DNA of 64,000 nt, from assembly GCF_014636635.1 (NCBI RefSeq), contig NZ_BMEO01000002.1, positions 1 to 64,000 of the forward strand. The letters run 5' to 3'. Below are positions 41,852-51,026 of this stretch, piece by piece. This stretch comes from Marinicella pacifica. GTDB taxonomy: Bacteria; Pseudomonadota; Gammaproteobacteria; Xanthomonadales; Marinicellaceae. How positions within the stretch are numbered: the stretch's first letter is position 1; every line of letters begins with the position of its first letter. The notes below the pieces were generated by a model, which worked only from the letters and a program-made list of their open reading frames with translations, ran no database searches and had not been told where the DNA came from. Both the position numbers and the translations under genes were made by a program.

Positions 41852-43213
41852 TTACCCCAGTAAAATCCAGGTTCCAAATCCTAAAAACGACACATAACCG
41901 ACGATGTCGGTCACGGTGGTCAACACCACACCGCCGGCAATCGCCGGATCAATACTCAGACGGCGCAAAAACACCGGTACCAGAACACCCGCCAGGGCTC
42001 CGGCAATCAAGTTCACCACCAATGCCAATGCAATCACGATGCCCATTTCAACATCTTTATACCAGGCCACAATTACAATCGACAAAATAATCGCCCACAC
42101 AAAACTGTTTATCACCCCAATCATCACTTCACGATTCAACAAATTCCTGATGTTTCCGCTGCCCACCTGACCGGTGGCCATGCCGCGTATCATCAAGGTT
42201 AAGGTTTGCGAACCGGCAATACCGCCCATGGAGGCCACGATCGGCATCAGCACCGCCAGCGCCGCGACCTTTTTAATGGTGTCTTCAAAAAAACCAATGG
42301 CAAAGGCCGCCAGCAATACAGTCAGTAAATTAACACCTAACCACACAGCCCGACGTTTTGAGGCACTGATAATCGGTGCAAACATATCACCTTCTTCATC
42401 CAGACCCGCCATCCGCATCACCGAGCGTTCGGCTTCTTCGCGAATCACATCCACCACATCATCAATCGTTATGCGACCAATGAGTTGGTTTTTTTCATTG
42501 ATAACCGGTGCTGAAATCCAGTCATTGTGCTCAAAATCCTGAGCCACTTCACTGGCATGGGTGGTGTCCATAATCGCCGGTGCATCCTCATCAACGATGT
42601 CACGAATGGGTGTTTTGGGGTCACAGGCAAGTAAAGTTTCCAGCGGCACCCGGCCTTTGTAATGGCCTTTTCGCCCCACCGCAAACAGGTCACCGATGGG
42701 TTTGGGAATGTTTTCCCGAAACCGCAGATAGCGCAATACCACATCCACATTCACATCAGTGCGTACCCGCAACACATCAGGATTCATCAAACCACCGGCA
42801 CTGTCCTCAGGATAGGACAATACCTGATGCAACATATCCCGCGATGTTTTATCCATCGACAGCATCAGCTCATTGGATACCTCTTCGGGCAAGTCCACAA
42901 TGATGTCCGCCATGTCGTCAAGATCCAGATCGCGGGTGGCATCAACCAACTCATCGGTATCCAGATGTTCAATCAGGCTGTCACGCACTTCATCGTGCAG
43001 AGAAACCAACACCTCACCTCGGCAGGATTCATCAATCAGTTCCCACACCTGATAACGCTTGTCACCGGGCAATGATTCCAAAAACATGGCCGCCTCGGAT
43101 CCGGGTATTCCGTTAATAATCCGTGAGATGGCACCCAAATGGCCTTCATCCAGGGCCAAATGCAGTGCATGAATTTCTTTTTCGGTGGTTTCGTTGGGTT
43201 GGGTTTCTGCCAT
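41852..43213 (-). CDS. mgtE: Magnesium transporter MgtE
   Basis: A 453-residue MgtE. The N-terminal MgtE N domain (about residues 25-130) is followed by two CBS domains (about 135-260; the ends are visible as VINEKNQLIGRITIDDVVDV) and five transmembrane helices. The pore helix region has MPIVASMGGIAGSQTLTLMI (about 315-334), carrying the conserved PxxxxxGGNxG-like block. MgtE is a Mg2+-gated channel for Mg2+ uptake, closed by cytosolic Mg2+ bound at the CBS domains. It is first in a two-gene operon with the divergent Nramp homologue. No M-box-like leader can be recognised in the short upstream region. Confidence 0.95.
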   Translation of the reverse strand: MAETQPNETTEKEIHALHLALDEGHLGAISRIINGIPGSEAAMFLESLPGDKRYQVWELIDESCRGEVLVSLHDEVRDSLIEHLDTDELVDATRDLDLDDMADIIVDLPEEVSNELMLSMDKTSRDMLHQVLSYPEDSAGGLMNPDVLRVRTDVNVDVVLRYLRFRENIPKPIGDLFAVGRKGHYKGRVPLETLLACDPKTPIRDIVDEDAPAIMDTTHASEVAQDFEHNDWISAPVINEKNQLIGRITIDDVVDVIREEAERSVMRMAGLDEEGDMFAPIISASKRRAVWLGVNLLTVLLAAFAIGFFEDTIKKVAALAVLMPIVASMGGIAGSQTLTLMIRGMATGQVGSGNIRNLLNREVMIGVINSFVWAIILSIVIVAWYKDVEMGIVIALALVVNLIAGALAGVLVPVFLRRLSIDPAIAGGVVLTTVTDIVGYVSFLGFGTWILLG

Positions 43214-43310
43214 TGAAGTCTCTTGTTATTGTGCAAATAGGGCCATTTGGCGCTTTGTTCTGCAATCGGGTATGATATGAAAACTTCTTTTTAATTTACG
43301 TGATAACACT

Positions 43311-43784
43311 TTGAATCACAATATCATTTTTCAAAAAATTGACCCCGAAGACTTACCTGAAGTGCTCGCGATGGAGCAACAATGTTACCCCAATCCGTGG
43401 CCACAAAAAACCATGCAGGATTGTCTGGATGCCGGTTATCAGTGCTTAAAAGGCCTGACCGAACAAAATCCGCGGATTTTGTGTTATGCCTATATGATGT
43501 TGGGGCATGAAGAAGCGCACCTTTTAAAAATAACAGTGCGACCTGAGCACCAAAAACAAGGCCTGGCTCAAGCCATGCTGCAACGCTTGATTCTCATTGC
43601 CCGCATCAACCATGCACGCCGTATCTGGCTTGAGGTGCGTGCCGGCAATACAGCGGCCATTCGCTTTTATCGCCGCGCCGGATTTAAAACCAAAGGCAAA
43701 CGCAGGCATTATTACCGATACCTGGATTCACAGGGCCAAAAAGTTAAAGAAGACGCCCTCATCATGTGTTATTCGTTGGTTTAA
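43311..43784 (+). CDS. rimI: Ribosomal protein bS18-alanine N-acetyltransferase
   Basis: A 157-residue RimI-type GNAT. It has acetyl-CoA motif A RPEHQKQGLAQAMLQRLI (about residues 77-94), EVRAGNTAAIRFYRRAGF, and the C-terminal RRHYYRY block typical of RimI, which acetylates the N-terminal Ala of ribosomal protein S18. The best start is TTG 43311, because homologous sequence begins immediately and no ATG occurs upstream in frame. It is a single gene divergent from mgtE and ends in a strong terminator. Confidence 0.88.
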   Translation: MNHNIIFQKIDPEDLPEVLAMEQQCYPNPWPQKTMQDCLDAGYQCLKGLTEQNPRILCYAYMMLGHEEAHLLKITVRPEHQKQGLAQAMLQRLILIARINHARRIWLEVRAGNTAAIRFYRRAGFKTKGKRRHYYRYLDSQGQKVKEDALIMCYSLV

Positions 43785-43785
43785 A

Positions 43786-43810
43786 AAAACCCGCCAGACG
43801 GCGGGTTTTT
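43786..43810. terminator. Bidirectional terminator after rimI
   Basis: Stem AAAACCCGCC (43786-43795), loop AGAC, then GGCGGGTTTT (43800-43809) followed by T. It lies directly after rimI and before the convergent nuclease gene, and can act in both directions. Confidence 0.88.
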
Positions 43811-43828
43811 AGAGAATCAAGTTTTCGC

Positions 43829-46573
43829 TTATTCAAAACCATTTTTGAAAATAACATCCAGTTCAGGACTTACATAAAGCACAAACCCGTCATGGTCTCC
43901 GGCCCGTAAAGATGAATTGTAATCGTTTTCGTACTGCAAAGGCGCGTCCGCCTGGCCACGAACATAATTCATTTCTTTGAAAAATAACAAACCAATATCA
44001 TCCAAAACCGCATGATCAAGCGCTTGAGCAGAACCGCCGAATAAAAAGGAATACTGTTCATCAGCCATCAGCGTCTGCGTGGCGTTGGTCAGAGGATTGG
44101 CTGCAAATAACGGTGGTGCCCACAGCATATTATCAGCATCAATGGCCGTTCCGGTAATTTGCCCCATGACATCCACGTAACCATCGGTAAACTGAAAGGC
44201 GTTAAAATCACCCAACACATACACCGGATTACCGGGATGGCTGCTTTGAATATCGGCAATCATGACACTTAAAGATTGCGCCTGACTTAAGCGCTTATTG
44301 CGCACCCGATCACCATTACCGGGGTCATCGATACCGCCCATGGAACGCAAGTGAACATTAAGCACCTGAATGGCTAAAGTGTGGTTTGAAAGAACAATGT
44401 CTGCCGATAATTGTAACGGCGGGCGGTCATGCAACAATGAATTGTCATAAGGATTGATTTCGGCTGCACCCAATTGTGTGATTTGTACATTGGTGACCAC
44501 CGATGCGTTGTATAAATAGCCCACATCTATGCCACCTTGATCATTTCCTTCAATTAAAGCAGTGGTATAGATCAGTCCGCTTTGTGCTGTGATTGCTGCA
44601 GCCAAGTCATTCATCACATCGATGTTTTCCACTTCTTGCAGTGCCACAATGTGTGGGGCTTGCATGTCATTAACAATGTATTTGGCAAATTTGGCCAAAC
44701 GACCGGCATACACCTGCGGGTCTTCAACCTGACCGTCGTCTTCGCTGCCCGGATCATCAACATCATTAAACAGGCGATACATATTCAGTGAACCGATGGT
44801 GAGTTCATTGACTGCAGCCGGAGCGGTGGTGTCTGGGAGAACATTGTCTTTCGTCACCACAACCACAGAAGGCCACAATTCATATTCATTAAAATCAAAG
44901 CCAAACACGCCAAACATGGTGACATGGGCTCCGGCGTTATAACCAGCTGTCGGAACACCAAAACCTAAACCCGAAACATCCACCTCCAGCAATTCAGGGT
45001 TACCGTCAAATATCGGCAAACCAGGTTCACCCGGAAATTCAATACCGGTTTCACGAAAAGCCCGGCTGGCGCCGGCTTTAACCAAAAAATCATCGCGATT
45101 GGCACCCACCCAATATGAGCTGTAGGAACTGCTAATCACACCCTCTGGCATCACAAACCACATGCCTTCAACACATTCATAACCCATGGCTTCAGTACCA
45201 CATGGGTATTCTCCCGCCACGGTTGAAGGGTAATTTTGATCCAGTATTTTAGCCGCCGGCAAGGCATTGCCCTGGCTTTCAGTGATAATGATTTGGCTAC
45301 CGGGATTGGCAAATTCGGTAAAACCAAAAAACTCATCAATCTCACCGGTCACAGTCACTTCGTCGCCGACCTGAACTGTGGGCGCGCCGCCGGTATAAAC
45401 AAAAATACCATTAGAGGTCAAATCATCCAGGTCATCCCGCGCATCCGGTGTTTGCATAAAAAAACCAGAATCGCTGAGTACAGTCACAATATTATTGGGG
45501 CTTTTTACCGTCTGGCCGTCAAAGCCTGATGCCATGCCGCTGCCCTGAATCTCATAAATTTCAGCCGTCGGATAACCGACTAAAAAACTGAAGTCGTAAT
45601 TTATCGCCATATTACCCGGCGTGCCATCGATATCCGTAATCTCAGTGGCAACCACACTCACGTCACAAGTTTCGCCATCAACCAGTGTAGCGGACGGGGT
45701 TAACACCAACTGACTGACCGCCGAAGCCGGCAAACCACTGGCAAATGCAATTGAACCCGACGTGCCACAACCCATGGTAACCGCAGAACTGGTCGCATTG
45801 ATGTCTTCTGAAAAGTTAATCGTAACAGTGGCATTTTCAGCCACTCCAACGGCGCCATCAGCAGGGATTGTGGTGGTTACAGCAGGTGGGCTATCCACCC
45901 CAAAATCACCGGAAACAACCAAATAATCAAAAGCCAGTTCCTCATCACCGGCATCAACCGAGACAATCACTTTTAAATCTAAGCTACCGCCTGTGGCGGC
46001 AATGGTAAAGCCATATTCAGTAAAGACAGAATTCAGACGGCCTGAAACCCCATCAGATTCCCCGTCACAATCGGTATCCAAGCCAATCGGTTCATTTGAG
46101 CTATCTCCGTTATTTTCGTAATTAAAACACACACCATCGACATAACCACCCCCATCAATCTGATATTGTACCTTCATATAATCAGTCGAATCATATTTAC
46201 CGGCACCCGGTCCGCCTTCATTGCCTGCGGCAAATAAACCGCTGAATGATAAATTGCTGAAACCATTGATATCAATGCCGGTCACATTGAGTTCGGGCTC
46301 TTTGGTACCGCCCTCTCCATCCACATCTTCAGCGGCCCAAAAATAGGTGCCATCCATCGCACTGTAACCACCGGCACTAATCGGTAAACCGACACCATCT
46401 GTTCTCATCCAGTAATCGCCGCCACCATCAGTAAATTCCGCTGTCGAGGTATAGCGGACACCCTGGCCGTCCGTTTCAAAGGATTCACTCCACACTTCGG
46501 CAGCCTGAATGGTGAATACAGCGGTTATTAACAATACTGCGGCCGTAAACCGACCAAATTTATCTAACTTCAT
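43829..46573 (-). CDS. ExeM/NucH-type extracellular endonuclease
   Basis: About 914 residues from ATG 46573 (GAGGT upstream). Signal peptide MKLDKFGRFTAAVLLITAVF...; then a beta-sandwich region; an SbsA/Big-type Ig domain (about 235-330, TIPADGAVGVAENATVTINF); an OB-fold YhcR-type domain (about 340-440); and an endonuclease/exonuclease/phosphatase domain (about 590-890) with LNMYRLFND, VALQEVEN, LNVHLRSMGG, VLGDFNAF and the final GDHDGF. ExeM-type enzymes degrade extracellular DNA, for example in biofilms. It ends VIFKNGFE, closely matching the tail of the beta-helix protein at 7185. It probably acts outside the cell. Confidence 0.92.
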   Translation of the reverse strand: MKLDKFGRFTAAVLLITAVFTIQAAEVWSESFETDGQGVRYTSTAEFTDGGGDYWMRTDGVGLPISAGGYSAMDGTYFWAAEDVDGEGGTKEPELNVTGIDINGFSNLSFSGLFAAGNEGGPGAGKYDSTDYMKVQYQIDGGGYVDGVCFNYENNGDSSNEPIGLDTDCDGESDGVSGRLNSVFTEYGFTIAATGGSLDLKVIVSVDAGDEELAFDYLVVSGDFGVDSPPAVTTTIPADGAVGVAENATVTINFSEDINATSSAVTMGCGTSGSIAFASGLPASAVSQLVLTPSATLVDGETCDVSVVATEITDIDGTPGNMAINYDFSFLVGYPTAEIYEIQGSGMASGFDGQTVKSPNNIVTVLSDSGFFMQTPDARDDLDDLTSNGIFVYTGGAPTVQVGDEVTVTGEIDEFFGFTEFANPGSQIIITESQGNALPAAKILDQNYPSTVAGEYPCGTEAMGYECVEGMWFVMPEGVISSSYSSYWVGANRDDFLVKAGASRAFRETGIEFPGEPGLPIFDGNPELLEVDVSGLGFGVPTAGYNAGAHVTMFGVFGFDFNEYELWPSVVVVTKDNVLPDTTAPAAVNELTIGSLNMYRLFNDVDDPGSEDDGQVEDPQVYAGRLAKFAKYIVNDMQAPHIVALQEVENIDVMNDLAAAITAQSGLIYTTALIEGNDQGGIDVGYLYNASVVTNVQITQLGAAEINPYDNSLLHDRPPLQLSADIVLSNHTLAIQVLNVHLRSMGGIDDPGNGDRVRNKRLSQAQSLSVMIADIQSSHPGNPVYVLGDFNAFQFTDGYVDVMGQITGTAIDADNMLWAPPLFAANPLTNATQTLMADEQYSFLFGGSAQALDHAVLDDIGLLFFKEMNYVRGQADAPLQYENDYNSSLRAGDHDGFVLYVSPELDVIFKNGFE

Positions 46574-46681
46574 ACCTACCTCTTTAAAAATTTGTCCCAA
46601 TAGCAGGTTAATATGACATTTTAATAAACCCTGCTCAAACCAACCCATTCCACGGTCTTTGTTTAATTATACAAAAGACAC

Positions 46682-46712
46682 AAAAAAGGCGGTATACAAA
46701 ACCGCCTTTTTT
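46682..46712 (-). terminator. Intrinsic terminator after pckG
   Basis: Twelve-base stem AAAAAAGGCGGT (46682-46693) / ACCGCCTTTTTT (46701-46712) with a seven-base loop. Read on the minus strand it ends in a T-run and lies 20 bases after the pckG stop. Confidence 0.88.
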
Positions 46713-46731
46713 GAAAAAACATGGGTATTCA

Positions 46732-48480
46732 TTACAACAACTTTTGGTTACTGCGCTTTAATTCCTGATACAGCTCTTGGGGAACCCGGTCACCATATTC
46801 TTTTAAAAAATCAGCGACAGACTGGTTTTCTTTTTGCCAACCGTTGACTTCAACAGCCAGTAAAGCTTCCAGGACATCAGCATCCATATCTAAATCTTCG
46901 GTGTTTATGTCTCGGGCTTTCGGCATCAGACCAATCGCGGTTTCATGGGCTTCAGCAGTACCCTGACAACGACCAATAATCCATTCTAAAACCCGCATAT
47001 TCTCACCGAAGCCGGGCCACATAAAGCCACCGTTGTCATCTTTGCGGAACCAGTTAACGGTAAAGACCTTAGGTAAGTTATCGGCTTTATCCTGCATTGA
47101 CACCCAATGGCCCCAATAGTCCCCGAAATGGTAACCGCAAAAAGGTTTCATGGCCATCGGGTCACGCCGCACCACACCGACTTTACCGGTGGCCGCAGCG
47201 GTGGTTTCAGAAGCCACGGTGGCACCCATGAGAACACCATGGTTCCAGTTTCTGGCTTCATTGACTAAAGGCACAAGAGAGGCCCGACGTCCACCAAAAA
47301 TAATGGCACTGATGGGTACACCACTGGCATCTTCTGAAGCCGATGAATAACTGGGGCAGCGTTTTGCAGACACGGTAAACCGTGAATTCGGATGGGCCGC
47401 AGGACCATTGGCCGGATCATAAGGCCGACCCTGCCAGTCAATCGCCGGCACCCGGTCATCCAAGCCTTCCCACCAGGGTTGTTCATCAGCGGTTTGCGCC
47501 ACATTGGTAAAAATGGTGTCCTGGTATAACATCGCCAGCGCATTGGGGTTGGTATCTTTGGCGGTACCCGGGGCCACACCGAAAAAGCCGGCTTCCGGGT
47601 TAATCGCCCATAAACGGCCGTCTTCACCGGGTCGCATCCAACAAATATCATCTCCGACGGTGGTGATTTCCCATCCGTCCTGCAGATAACCTTGCGGTGG
47701 AATCAGCATGGCTAGATTGGTTTTACCACAGGCTGACGGAAAGGCTGCCGCCACATAATGCTGCGCTCCGGTGGGTGTTTTAATACCCAAAATCAGCATA
47801 TGTTCAGCCAGCCAGCCTTCATCTTTCGCCTGATAAGACGCAATCCGCAGCGCATGGCACTTTTTACCCAGCAAGGCATTGCCGCCATAACCGGAACCGT
47901 AACTTTTAATCACCCGTTCTTCGGGAAAATGCATAATAAAACGACGATCAGGATCGAGTTCACCGGTGGAATGCAGACCTTTGACAAAGTCGCCCTCTCG
48001 TTCAATGCGGCGCAGAGCCTCATCACCCATGCGGGTCATCAGCCGCATATTCTGCACCACATAAGGGCTGTCGGTGATTTCTACACCACAGCGTGAAATC
48101 GGTGAGTCAATCGGTCCCATGCAGTAAGGTATGACATATAAAGTTCGGCCTTTCATGCAGCCTTTGAATAAACCATCCATTTTTTCGTGGGCTTGCTGCG
48201 GATCCATCCAATGGTTGTTAGGACCGGCATCGTTTTTTTTGTTCGTACAGATAAAAGTCAGATGTTCAACCCGTGCCACGTCCCTGGGATCGGATAAATG
48301 CAAATAGCAATTGGGGTGGGTTTCTTCATTCAGTCGCTTATAGGTGCCGTCCTCTAACAACTGGCGGTTGAATGATTCTTCTTCGGCAGGACTGCCGTTA
48401 CACCAATAAATATCATCGGCTTGGGTCAATTCGGCGACGTCCTTAACCCAGTTGGCCAAGGCTTGGTTGGATGTGCTCAT
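46732..48480 (-). CDS. pckG: Phosphoenolpyruvate carboxykinase (GTP)
   Basis: About 582 residues of GTP-dependent PEPCK, which interconverts oxaloacetate and PEP in gluconeogenesis. Active-site blocks: FPSACGKTNLAMLIPP (hyper-reactive Cys and P-loop, about residue 268-283), the substrate loop YGGNALLGKKCHALR, and GNWFRKD-like NWFRKDDNGGFMWPG near the C-terminus. I chose ATG 48480 (MSTSNQALANWV) because upstream residues are not homologous. It is a single-gene unit with its own terminator. GTP-dependent enzymes are less common than ATP-PckA in gammaproteobacteria but occur in marine lineages. Confidence 0.95.
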   Translation of the reverse strand: MSTSNQALANWVKDVAELTQADDIYWCNGSPAEEESFNRQLLEDGTYKRLNEETHPNCYLHLSDPRDVARVEHLTFICTNKKNDAGPNNHWMDPQQAHEKMDGLFKGCMKGRTLYVIPYCMGPIDSPISRCGVEITDSPYVVQNMRLMTRMGDEALRRIEREGDFVKGLHSTGELDPDRRFIMHFPEERVIKSYGSGYGGNALLGKKCHALRIASYQAKDEGWLAEHMLILGIKTPTGAQHYVAAAFPSACGKTNLAMLIPPQGYLQDGWEITTVGDDICWMRPGEDGRLWAINPEAGFFGVAPGTAKDTNPNALAMLYQDTIFTNVAQTADEQPWWEGLDDRVPAIDWQGRPYDPANGPAAHPNSRFTVSAKRCPSYSSASEDASGVPISAIIFGGRRASLVPLVNEARNWNHGVLMGATVASETTAAATGKVGVVRRDPMAMKPFCGYHFGDYWGHWVSMQDKADNLPKVFTVNWFRKDDNGGFMWPGFGENMRVLEWIIGRCQGTAEAHETAIGLMPKARDINTEDLDMDADVLEALLAVEVNGWQKENQSVADFLKEYGDRVPQELYQELKRSNQKLL

Positions 48481-48575
48481 GGGATTCTTTCTGGTTGAGA
48501 AAATTGGGTGCAAACTTTAACGCCAACAGCCGCTAAAAGCAAGCCTTCAAGCCGTTTTTGCTCTGTTGGGGCGTT

Positions 48576-49484
48576 TTATTTTATTCTGTCTAAGATGCCC
48601 TGCAGCTCATCACTGTTATGGTAATCTATGACCAGCTGACCTTTACCGCCGGTTTTTTGTTTAAGCGTGACCCGGGTGCACAGTTGCTCACTGAGTTGAT
48701 TCTCCAGATGACGCACATCGGCATTTTTTTGCGGTGCTTGTTGGGTATTTTTAGGGCCGGGATTTTTTATCGCATTGACCAAAGCCTCCGCCTGACGAAC
48801 GCTGAGTTTTTTGGCGACAATTTCGCCGGCAGCCTGTGACTGTTGTTTTTTGTCTAACCCCAGCAAGCAGCGTGCATGGCCCATTTCCAGTATATCGTCG
48901 TTGAGCAACTGTTTCACGGCATCAGACAAATCCAGTAACCGCAATAAATTACTAACCGCCGTGCGCGAACGGCCCACCGCATCGGCGGCCTGGGCGTGGG
49001 TCAGTGAAAACTCCTGGATAAGACGCGACAAAGCCTGCGCTTCTTCCAAAGGATTCAGGTCTTCACGCTGAATATTTTCAATCAGCGCCATGGCAATGGT
49101 TTGCTGGTCATCAATGTCCTTAACCAGCACCGGCACTTCTTTGAGTCCGGCCAGTTGCGCCGCCCGCCAGCGGCGCTCACCGGCCACAATTTCATAGTTT
49201 CGGCTGCTGATTTTTCGCACCACAATCGGCTGTACAATGCCTTGTGATTTAATCGATTCTGCCAGCTCTTGCAGCTTATCTTCATCCATGATGGTGCGTG
49301 GCTGATATTGGCCCGGCTGTAAGCGACCGATGGCTAAAGTTTGCAATTCACTTTCTGAGTTTGCAGGTGCAACGGAATCCGCCCCTTTAGAAGAGGCCAG
49401 CAAAGCATCCAGCCCGCGGCCCAGACCGGTCTTTCGTTTAGTTTTTGCGGCGGTTTTTTTCTTCGCTTTATCAGGATCTGCCAT
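48576..49484 (-). CDS. parB: Chromosome-partitioning protein ParB
   Basis: About 302 residues. A basic N-terminal tail (MADPDKAKKK) runs into TGLGRGLDALLA, then the ParB/Spo0J CTPase domain with GQYQPRT (about 60) and GERRWRAA, a helix-turn-helix (LTHAQAADAVGRSRTAVSNL), and a C-terminal dimerisation domain. ATG 49484 has GGAGA upstream; a longer upstream start overlaps parA further and lacks homology. It works with ParA and parS near the origin. It overlaps the parA 3' end by 14 bases. I did not find a perfect parS site in this window. Confidence 0.95.
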   Translation of the reverse strand: MADPDKAKKKTAAKTKRKTGLGRGLDALLASSKGADSVAPANSESELQTLAIGRLQPGQYQPRTIMDEDKLQELAESIKSQGIVQPIVVRKISSRNYEIVAGERRWRAAQLAGLKEVPVLVKDIDDQQTIAMALIENIQREDLNPLEEAQALSRLIQEFSLTHAQAADAVGRSRTAVSNLLRLLDLSDAVKQLLNDDILEMGHARCLLGLDKKQQSQAAGEIVAKKLSVRQAEALVNAIKNPGPKNTQQAPQKNADVRHLENQLSEQLCTRVTLKQKTGGKGQLVIDYHNSDELQGILDRIK

Positions 49485-50247
49485 GGTGTCTCCGGGTAAT
49501 TTCACTGGCCAGCCCTTTGTACGCCACAGCACCGCGTGACAACACATCATATTCTATGGCTGACTGCCCAAAACTGGGGGCTTCGGCCACTTTCACGTTG
49601 CGTGGCACCACCGTGGTAAAGACTTTATCACCAAAATGTTCACTGATTTGGGCGGCCACATCATTGGCCAGATTATTCCTGCCATCAAACATGGTTCTCA
49701 GCAAACCTTCAATGTGCAAATCCGGGTTGACCGTTTGTTGGACCCGTTTAATGGTATCCAGCAATGAAGTCAAACCTTCAAGCGCATAATATTCACATTG
49801 CATGGGAATCAGCACACTGTCAGCTGCGGTCAGGGCATTGATGGTCAGAATACTCAAAGAAGGCGGACAATCAATCAATATATAATCATAATGGCCAACC
49901 ACTGCAGCCAATTGCTGCTTTAAGGCATGTTGCGGATAATCCTGATCCATTAATTGTAATTCTGCCGCAGTCAAATCAGTGTTGGCACCAATCACATCAA
50001 CCAGGTCAGTTTTTATGATGGCTTCATCAGCCTCGCATTCAGATAATAATAATTCACAGGCCGACAGTTCCAGTGTTCTTGCATCAATTCCACAGGCCAT
50101 GGTGGCGTTGCCCTGCGGATCCAAATCAACCAACAGCACCCGTTGATTTAACTGGGCCAAACCCACGGCGGTATTGACCGCTGTGGTGGTTTTACCGACC
50201 CCACCTTTTTGATTGGCTATGGCAATGATTCTGGCTTTTTGACTCAT
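49471..50247 (-). CDS. parA: Chromosome-partitioning ATPase ParA
   Basis: A 258-residue ParA/Soj Walker-type ATPase with the deviant Walker A KGGVGKTTTAVN (about residues 15-26), LLVDLDPQGNAT (about 39-50), and the second acidic motif DYILIDCPPSL (about 121-131). The short size without an N-terminal DNA-binding domain fits chromosomal (type Ia-like) Soj. It follows rsmG by four bases, the conserved rsmG-parA-parB order near many bacterial origins, which suggests the window lies near the replication origin; that last point is inference. Confidence 0.95.
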   Translation of the reverse strand: MSQKARIIAIANQKGGVGKTTTAVNTAVGLAQLNQRVLLVDLDPQGNATMACGIDARTLELSACELLLSECEADEAIIKTDLVDVIGANTDLTAAELQLMDQDYPQHALKQQLAAVVGHYDYILIDCPPSLSILTINALTAADSVLIPMQCEYYALEGLTSLLDTIKRVQQTVNPDLHIEGLLRTMFDGRNNLANDVAAQISEHFGDKVFTTVVPRNVKVAEAPSFGQSAIEYDVLSRGAVAYKGLASEITRRHHGRS

Positions 50248-50251
50248 AGAT

Positions 50252-50887
50252 TCAGGTTTTTTTCATGTATTGATAAAGTGTTCGTTGCGCCTTTAAATAA
50301 GGTACCTCAATGGCCAACTCGGACACCAGATTGAAAGCAGAATCTTCTGCAAGATGCTCCACTTTGGGTCCTTTCATGGCCATATATCGCGTGTGCTGAT
50401 CACCCAATTGCCCGGTTAATTCCAGAAACAGGTTTACCTCAGCAAACGCCCGTGATATTACCACATCGAATTTTTTATCGGGAATATAATTTTCCACCCG
50501 ATCATGGATGACTTGAACATTTTCTAACTGCAACTGACGCTTAACATGATTTAAAAATCGGGTTTTTTTGGCCACCGAATCAATCAAGCTCACCGATGCC
50601 TGTGGCTTAAAAATTGCCAGTATAATGCCCGGCAAACCACCGCCTGTGCCCGCGTCAACAATGCGTGATCCTTTAACATACGGAATGACAGCGGCTGAAT
50701 CCAGTGCGTGCTGAACCACCATATCGTGCCAATTTGTTATGGCAGTCATATTATAGGTTTCATTCCAGCGCCGCAATAATTGCAAATAGGTCATAACCGG
50801 TTTGGTCATACAGGTATCTAAATCCAGCTTTCGCAAGCCTGAATGAAGAGTTTGTTCGGCAGTCTGTTGGGATTTGGCTTCGTTCAT
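50252..50887 (-). CDS. rsmG: 16S rRNA (G527-N7)-methyltransferase RsmG
   Basis: About 211 residues of RsmG/GidB, the SAM-dependent methyltransferase that makes m7G527 in 16S rRNA. The SAM motif is RIVDAGTGGGLPGIILAI (about residues 66-83), followed by SLIDSVAKKTRFL and the VISRAFAEVN block. I chose ATG 50887 (MNEAKSQQ); a TTG two codons upstream is possible. mnmG, its usual upstream neighbour, is absent here. Loss of RsmG gives low-level streptomycin resistance in other bacteria. Confidence 0.95.
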   Translation of the reverse strand: MNEAKSQQTAEQTLHSGLRKLDLDTCMTKPVMTYLQLLRRWNETYNMTAITNWHDMVVQHALDSAAVIPYVKGSRIVDAGTGGGLPGIILAIFKPQASVSLIDSVAKKTRFLNHVKRQLQLENVQVIHDRVENYIPDKKFDVVISRAFAEVNLFLELTGQLGDQHTRYMAMKGPKVEHLAEDSAFNLVSELAIEVPYLKAQRTLYQYMKKT

Positions 50888-51026
50888 GAACAAAAATAGC
50901 TTAAAATATGACTTTTAACCCATGATTTGAACCCCACATATAAGTAAACTGTCATAACCAGTCACCTCTGTGGCCATCTCATGATGTCATCAATAGGGAA
51001 TGATAACAAAAACATACGAGTAAGAC

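Noticed and set aside
43214-43310. Magnesium riboswitch (M-box) upstream of mgtE
   Set aside because: The shared region with rimI is only about 97 bp and shows no M-box-like multi-stem pattern.
48906-48924. TGTTTCACG half of a parS-like sequence inside parB
   Set aside because: Only the left half matches the parS consensus; the right half diverges, and other TGTTTCAC occurrences (for example near 13851 and 37213) are equally partial. I do not call parS in this window.
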